DNA of 23,178 bases from a virus. Below are positions 19,509-23,178 of the stretch, piece by piece. A program made the translations under genes and the position numbers. The stretch spans positions 1 to 23,178 of the IMG/VR virus record IMGVR_UViG_3300009103_000163; one strand, 5' to 3'. Each line of letters starts with the position of its first letter. Positions within the stretch are counted from its first letter, which is position 1. The notes below the pieces were generated by a model, which was not told the DNA's origin, did not search any database, and saw only the letters and a program-made list of their open reading frames with translations.

Positions 19509-20234
19509 TTAGTGTTCTAGGAACTCTAGGAGCTTTTCGTGTGTGGGACTAAACGACAGGAATGGGAATCGAGAGTAAACCGAGTGAATCATTCCAACTA
19601 GTTTTCCGCGCTTGTCAAAAACCGGCGACCCTGACGAGCCGGGTGCAGCGGGTATCGTATAGGCTGCTCTGCGAAAATTGACTACCCCAGAATACCTTCC
19701 CTCTAAGAAGGGTGTCATTTCGTCACTTGCGGTAGCCAAAGGGGAAGCCATATTATATACCTTTTCTCCGTATTTTGGTGCCGTCTGGCGAATTCTGATA
19801 GGCTTCCATCGAGTCATTTTCTTTGCTGTGAGAAGGCAGCAATCGATTGTGGGATCGATTCTGACTATATTCGTTTCGAAAGCTTGACCATTCTCAGCTA
19901 GGACCAGTATCTTTATATTGATTTCTTTTAGATTGGGGATGCCGTCTGTTAGATCGGCTGTGTCACATACGTGCCCAGCAGTAAGAATTTGGGATTCAAG
20001 ATCATTTCTAGAAACAATAACTCCCGAGGCATAAGCCTTCATTGTGTTGCTCATACACTCATCTTCCGCAAAACACACGGTTACTGCGGCTTCGGCGATT
20101 ATTCTAACGAATGATTCTCTAGGAGCGATATCCTCTATTCTGTTGGATACGTTGGTCGCGCATGACGAGAGCATAAAGGAAAAGCTCAATAAAAGCACTA
20201 GAAAAAGTGTCTTAAGTGGTGTATTATAAAGCAT
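19509..20234 (-). CDS. trypsin-like serine protease, lipoprotein
   Basis: A 241-residue protein, the only clear - strand gene in the window. AGGAG lies 11 bases before its ATG (20232-20234). It has a lipoprotein signal: basic start, hydrophobic FLVLLLSFSFML and lipobox LSSC with Cys25 as lipid site, so the mature protein is tethered to a membrane after export. The trypsin-fold triad is His88 in LTAGHVC, an Asp at 131 (TIDCCLL, with Asp127 as alternative) and Ser201 in GSSGSPVF. Four further cysteines in the mature part (54, 60, 90, 132/133) may form disulfides. The length is normal for a single-domain trypsin/DegP-like protease without PDZ. Opposite orientation and self-contained layout are typical of phage morons or a transferred host gene. 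It might act on the host envelope. Confidence 0.85.
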   Translation of the reverse strand: MLYNTPLKTLFLVLLLSFSFMLSSCATNVSNRIEDIAPRESFVRIIAEAAVTVCFAEDECMSNTMKAYASGVIVSRNDLESQILTAGHVCDTADLTDGIPNLKEINIKILVLAENGQAFETNIVRIDPTIDCCLLTAKKMTRWKPIRIRQTAPKYGEKVYNMASPLATASDEMTPFLEGRYSGVVNFRRAAYTIPAAPGSSGSPVFDKRGKLVGMIHSVYSRFPFLSFSPTHEKLLEFLEH

Positions 20235-20332
20235 ATCTGGTTATACTCCTGCGCTTGCTAAAGTAAGTAGGGACGAAAAACTTTTTTAGAAGCTTCTGAA
20301 AAGAAACTACTTATATTGAAAAGACAGGCGAA
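20235..20332. other. divergent intergenic region
   Basis: A 98-base gap between the start of the - strand protease gene and phoH. It contains a perfect palindrome AGAAGCTTCT (20288-20297) that might be an operator, and the ACTACTTAT variant at 20306. No strong TTGACA/TATAAT pair is visible on either strand. Confidence 0.4.
20306..20314 (+). promoter_or_regulatory. ACTACTTAT, variant of the ACTATTTAT motif (site F)
   Basis: One mismatch to the motif, 18 bases before the phoH ATG in the divergent gap, with no -35 box. The placement resembles sites B and C. Confidence 0.3.
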
Positions 20333-21640
20333 ATGAAGAGAACCTATATTTTAGACACGAACGTTTATCTGACCGATTCCTCAGCGATCTTTGCATTTGG
20401 CAATAATGATATTATTGTCCCATTGAAAGTGTTAGAAGAGATAGAGAAACACAAAAAGCGACAAGATGGTGTTGGTGCGAACGCGAGAGCCACGATTCGT
20501 ATGCTCGATCGTTTTCGTTCCCGTGGTAATTTGCACAAGGGAGTTAGGCTCGCGAAGGGCAAGGGAATATTGTCGGTAAAGGGATATGATTCCTCTTTAT
20601 TGCCAGCAGAACTTGATCCAAAGGACGCTGATAATCAAATTATCGGCACCGCCGTCACTGAAAAGGCAGGAGCCCACCCTCGCCGCCGAGTTATAATTGT
20701 ATCTCGCGATATCAACATGCGGGTAAAATGTGATGCTTTGGGTGTGCTGTGTGAGGATTATCGCGTCGAGAAGGTTGTCGAAGACACCTCGAAACTTTTT
20801 ACGGGCTTAACTAAACACTTGGTTGATGATCAGGTGGTGGATGCTTTTTATTCTGGTGAGGACGTTTTCTTGGAACGAGACGAGGTTGTTCTGTTCCCCA
20901 ACCAGTTTGTGATGTTAGTTTCTAGTGCAAATGAAAAGAAAACCGCTCTGGCGCGTTTTGTGGATTATCAAAGTAGGCTGGGACAGATCGTTGAGCACAA
21001 AAGTGGAACATGGGGCGTATCGCCGAGAAATAAAGAACAATCATTCGCCCTCAATTTGCTATTAAGTCCAGATATACCCATTGTTTCTTTGATTGGGCGC
21101 GCAGGATCGGGAAAAACTCTTCTCGCCATGGCGGCAGGCTTGCAGCAAGTGCTCGACGACGGAATATATAAAAAATTAGTTGTTTCCCGACCTGTACAGC
21201 CCATGGGAAAGGACATAGGTTTCCTACCCGGTTCCTTGGAGGAAAAAATGAGACCATGGCTGATGCCCATTCAGGATAATCTAGAATATTTAATGTCCGA
21301 CAAAACTGCTTTTAACATGTATCTTGAACAGGGCGTGATTGAAATAGAGGCATTGACCTATATTCGTGGGCGATCGATCGCCAATGCGTATATCATTATC
21401 GATGAGGCACAGAATCTCACAACTCACGAATTAAAAACCATCATTACTCGCGTCGGCGAGGGAACAAAGATTGTTTTGACTGGTGATGTTGAGCAAATCG
21501 ATAGTCAATATTTGGACTCGACCACTAATGGATTGTCCTATGCTATTGAGAAATTTAAGCCGCACGAGCTTTCAGGACATATCACGCTTCTCAAGGGAGA
21601 GCGTTCTAAAGTTGCTACTCTTGCAGCAAAAATACTTTAA
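20333..21640 (+). CDS. phoH: PhoH-family protein with N-terminal PIN domain
   Basis: A 435-residue protein combining a PIN ribonuclease domain and a PhoH ATPase (the PhoH2/YlaK arrangement). The PIN domain (about 1-140) shows LDTN with Asp8, VPLKVLEEIEKHK for the acidic second site, ADNQIIGTA and VSRDINMR, all expected acidic positions. The PhoH domain has Walker A GRAGSGKT at 255-262, the typical VSRPVQPMGKDIGFLPGSLE, the Walker B YIIIDEAQN with Asp357 and Glu358, and TGDVEQID. In bacteria PhoH2 unwinds and cuts RNA. PhoH genes are a marker of marine phages, often discussed for phosphate stress, but that role is unproven. The start has only a weak AGGCG ribosome site. An atypical middle segment (about 145-235) is present between the domains. 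Confidence 0.92.
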   Translation: MKRTYILDTNVYLTDSSAIFAFGNNDIIVPLKVLEEIEKHKKRQDGVGANARATIRMLDRFRSRGNLHKGVRLAKGKGILSVKGYDSSLLPAELDPKDADNQIIGTAVTEKAGAHPRRRVIIVSRDINMRVKCDALGVLCEDYRVEKVVEDTSKLFTGLTKHLVDDQVVDAFYSGEDVFLERDEVVLFPNQFVMLVSSANEKKTALARFVDYQSRLGQIVEHKSGTWGVSPRNKEQSFALNLLLSPDIPIVSLIGRAGSGKTLLAMAAGLQQVLDDGIYKKLVVSRPVQPMGKDIGFLPGSLEEKMRPWLMPIQDNLEYLMSDKTAFNMYLEQGVIEIEALTYIRGRSIANAYIIIDEAQNLTTHELKTIITRVGEGTKIVLTGDVEQIDSQYLDSTTNGLSYAIEKFKPHELSGHITLLKGERSKVATLAAKIL

Positions 21641-21693
21641 CTTTTCTGTTAATATGTAGCATAATATATAGAACGCTCGACAAGGAGGAAAAT

Positions 21694-22047
21694 ATGTCTA
21701 AGAGTACTAAGAAAAAGCAAGAAGCTGTGGAACAGCAGGAAATTCCAGAAATCACTCAGCAGGAATACATCGAAAAGTATATGGAGCATCTTCAAGCGCC
21801 CATTGAGAAGGTTGACTCGGGGCTGAAAGAGGTAGTTGTAAACTACGTCGGAGAAAAGATGAAGCCGGAAAATGATGAAGTCTCCTTGGAGATGGTTATC
21901 GAGACTTTCGCTAACGAATTCCCTGATTTTCTTATGCCTATTGCAGAGGAGAACTTTATCAGAGGATATTCCCAAGCGATGATGGATGTGGAGAACCCCG
22001 ATTTTATGAAGAACATCATGGCGGCAACTGGAAAAAAGGCTGAATGA
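21694..22047 (+). CDS. hypothetical protein
   Basis: A 117-residue protein with a strong AAGGAGG site six bases before its ATG. The 53-base gap upstream is AT-rich with TAATATATA at 21662-21670, which could be a -10, but no convincing -35 is present. Residues 1-15 are a basic, disordered start. The rest is acidic and helical (QEYIEKYMEHLQAPIEKVDS, then VVVNYVGEKMKPENDEVSLE and ETFANEFPDFLMPIAEENF). No known motif. The stop overlaps the next gene by ATGA, pairing it with the metallopeptidase. Confidence 0.7.
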   Translation: MSKSTKKKQEAVEQQEIPEITQQEYIEKYMEHLQAPIEKVDSGLKEVVVNYVGEKMKPENDEVSLEMVIETFANEFPDFLMPIAEENFIRGYSQAMMDVENPDFMKNIMAATGKKAE

Positions 22048-22730
22048 AGTCTTACATTGAGAGCAAGGTAAAGTCAGGAAAAGAAAAAGCCAACACTCTT
22101 CACGGTAAAGACATTGTGATGGTTGTGGATCCGCTCCCTGAAAATATTTCTCTCGATAGGGTCTTGAGAAAAGTGGAGGCGTATATTCCTTCAGCCATGA
22201 CTGTTGAGCTTGATGCTGTGTATATAGGTGACTTCGAAATACTTAAGCAGCGCAGTCTTCAGGCTTTGTATTTCGAAGGGACCATATATCTGACAAATGA
22301 ACAGGAAGATGAACACGACATGTTTGACGACTTGATTCATGAGATATCTCATGTCGTTGAAACTCTTGCAAAAGATTTTATTTATTCCGATGGAACGATT
22401 CGGAATGAATTCTTGGAAAAACGTCAGAAATTGTTTGACATATTGGAGATAAACGGTTATAGTGTATCATGGAAGAGGATGTTAAATCACAAGTTTGATC
22501 AAGAGCTTGACAATTTCTTCTATTGGGAAGTGGGATATGATAAGCTAAGAACACTGATAGACGGGCTTTTCATTAGTCCATATTCAGCCACTTCTCTCAG
22601 GGAATACTGGGGGAAGGGATTTGAGAAATATGTCCTTAAAGACCGGTCTTACTTATCCAAAGTGAGTCCCAAGCTTTATGACAAAATAGAAACTCTCTTT
22701 ACGAGAACTTATAACGGAGAACAAATATGA
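22044..22730 (+). CDS. HExxH zinc metallopeptidase-like protein
   Basis: A 228-residue protein translationally coupled to its neighbour (ATGA). Zinc motif HEISH is at 99-103, inside the helix DLIHEISHVVETLA. About 90 residues later comes SLREYWGKGFEKYVL, where Glu194 in G-F-E-x-Y fits the third ligand seen in lethal-factor/gluzincin-like phage peptidases; the following LSKVSPKLYDKI is also typical of these by recollection. Residues 35-85 form a beta-rich substrate-domain lead (MTVELDAVYIGDFE, TIYLTNE). No signal peptide. The substrate is unknown; processing of virion or host proteins is possible. It overlaps the next gene at ATGA. Confidence 0.78.
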   Translation: MKSYIESKVKSGKEKANTLHGKDIVMVVDPLPENISLDRVLRKVEAYIPSAMTVELDAVYIGDFEILKQRSLQALYFEGTIYLTNEQEDEHDMFDDLIHEISHVVETLAKDFIYSDGTIRNEFLEKRQKLFDILEINGYSVSWKRMLNHKFDQELDNFFYWEVGYDKLRTLIDGLFISPYSATSLREYWGKGFEKYVLKDRSYLSKVSPKLYDKIETLFTRTYNGEQI

Positions 22731-23062
22731 TTTATCGATCTAAGAAATTGCAGCCAGAAATTAAGACAGGCGTGTCTGAAAGGACTTTGCAGGTCGAAGT
22801 CGTCTTGCCCGAGAGGAAGAAGAAGGGTCGCGAAGTGACTCAGGTTAGCACCAAGCAGGTGCTTGAATACCTAGAGGCAATGAATATTGCCCATGGGAAG
22901 CTGCTTTCTGGACCCGATTCTATTAATAATCGCGAAGGTGAGAAGTGCGCTTGCTGGGTCTTTGAAAAGAGAGATCTCAGAGTTAAGCATGTAGCCACAA
23001 AACCCAGCAAGACTGGCACAACAAAACCCAGCAAGACTGGCACAACAAAGAAGGGCAAGTAA
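22727..23062 (+). CDS. hypothetical protein with basic TKPSKTGT repeat tail
   Basis: A 111-residue protein starting in the stop of the peptidase gene. Residues 1-85 look like a small alpha/beta domain (TLQVEVVLPERKKKGREVTQ, VSTKQVLEYLEAMNIAHGKL, KCACWVFEKR). The tail has two identical eight-residue units TKPSKTGT followed by TKKGK, a strongly basic, disordered end likely to bind nucleic acid. The stop overlaps the next start. Confidence 0.65.
   Translation: MIYRSKKLQPEIKTGVSERTLQVEVVLPERKKKGREVTQVSTKQVLEYLEAMNIAHGKLLSGPDSINNREGEKCACWVFEKRDLRVKHVATKPSKTGTTKPSKTGTTKKGK
22997..23044 (+). repeat. 24-base tandem direct repeat, two copies
   Basis: Two exact copies of a 24-base unit, in frame, coding for TKPSKTGT twice, with a partial third copy after it. 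Copy number could vary by replication slippage, changing the length of the basic tail. Confidence 0.9.
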
Positions 23063-23178
23063 TGCCACATATATCTTTTTCTGAATTGAAGATGTGGAGC
23101 GAGTGCCCCTACAAACGGAAACTTGCATACGGAGATCGGATTAAGGGATTTCAAGGGAATCTTTATACTGCGTTCGGT
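23062..23178 (+). CDS. PD-(D/E)XK superfamily nuclease, N-terminal part (partial)
   Basis: Starts at ATG 23062 inside the preceding stop (TAATG) and runs off the right edge after 39 codons. The visible part, HISFSELKMWSECPYKRKLA then GNLYTAFG, is the typical N-terminus of RecB/Cas4-type PD-(D/E)XK exonucleases: an S-x-S/x-L-x-x-W-x-x-C-P-x-x-x-x-L/Y helix followed by a glycine and the F-G that precedes the conserved H. The Cys may bind a 4Fe-4S cluster in Cas4-like members, but the other cysteines and the catalytic D-ExK would lie outside the window. It would act in phage DNA recombination or degradation. Confidence 0.75.
   Translation, partial: MPHISFSELKMWSECPYKRKLAYGDRIKGFQGNLYTAFG

Overview
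The window reads as part of the genome of a large tailed bacteriophage, probably aquatic or marine. Genes are small, tightly packed and nearly all on the + strand, often with ATGA or GTGA stop/start overlaps. Recognisable genes are of the kinds large marine phages carry: peptide deformylase, a PIN-PhoH protein, a ClpP-type peptidase, HExxH metallopeptidases, tRNAs, a tmRNA and many short virion-associated-looking proteins. No capsid, tail, terminase or polymerase gene is visible, so the phage assignment rests on gene style and content. The host cannot be fixed. The tmRNA tag (ANDNVEFDYALAA) looks proteobacteria-like; one small exported protein resembles, from memory, deltaproteobacterial/myxobacterial proteins; and a heptanucleotide array resembles repeats of filamentous cyanobacteria. 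None of these is proof.

Layout. 1-2807: peptide deformylase among small membrane proteins and small 'GDLV' SH3-like proteins, then a free-standing LeuA-type regulatory domain and a small exported protein. 2808-5321: a promoter-led SH3-like protein, a histone H1-like protein, an orphan MvaI/BcnI-family nuclease whose mRNA appears leaderless, and a string of overlapping small genes. 5398-9182: an array of cassette genes that share an N-terminal helix (MKITKxQLKxIIKEEL type) but have unrelated C-terminal parts, interrupted by a 36-residue protein with 10 cysteines. 9275-9574: a small gene with its own promoter and a terminator. 9602-17488: a long operon with an FtsZ/tubulin-like GTPase, a 1014-codon multidomain reading frame (HExxH peptidase, SH3-like, ParB-like), a coiled-coil protein, a 703-residue protein with a ligase-like KxDG domain plus a HxGH nucleotidyltransferase domain, a very acidic protein and a Fis-type HTH protein. 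17489-19242: heptad repeat array, tmRNA, tRNA-Asn, a small basic protein, ClpP, then tRNA-Ile(UAU), tRNA-Leu(UAA) and tRNA-Arg(UCU). 19260-23178: a small protein, the only - strand gene (a trypsin-like lipoprotein), PIN-PhoH, small unknowns, a second HExxH peptidase, and the start of a PD-(D/E)XK nuclease.

How it may work together. Two promoter classes seem to be present: host-like TTGACA/TATAAT promoters (before 2874, 3634, 9275, 18111) and a recurring ACTATTTAT motif at the head of the histone-like gene, the cassette array and the tubulin operon, which may be a phage-specific middle or late promoter. The most interesting themes are: (1) the cassette array, whose shared leader carries an I-x-E site like the cleavage sites of T4 capsid-targeting sequences, so these may be packaged internal or injected proteins; (2) a tmRNA with an ALAA-ending tag beside a ClpP with an intact catalytic triad, a possible phage-borne tag-and-degrade module; (3) a phage FtsZ/tubulin heading the late operon.
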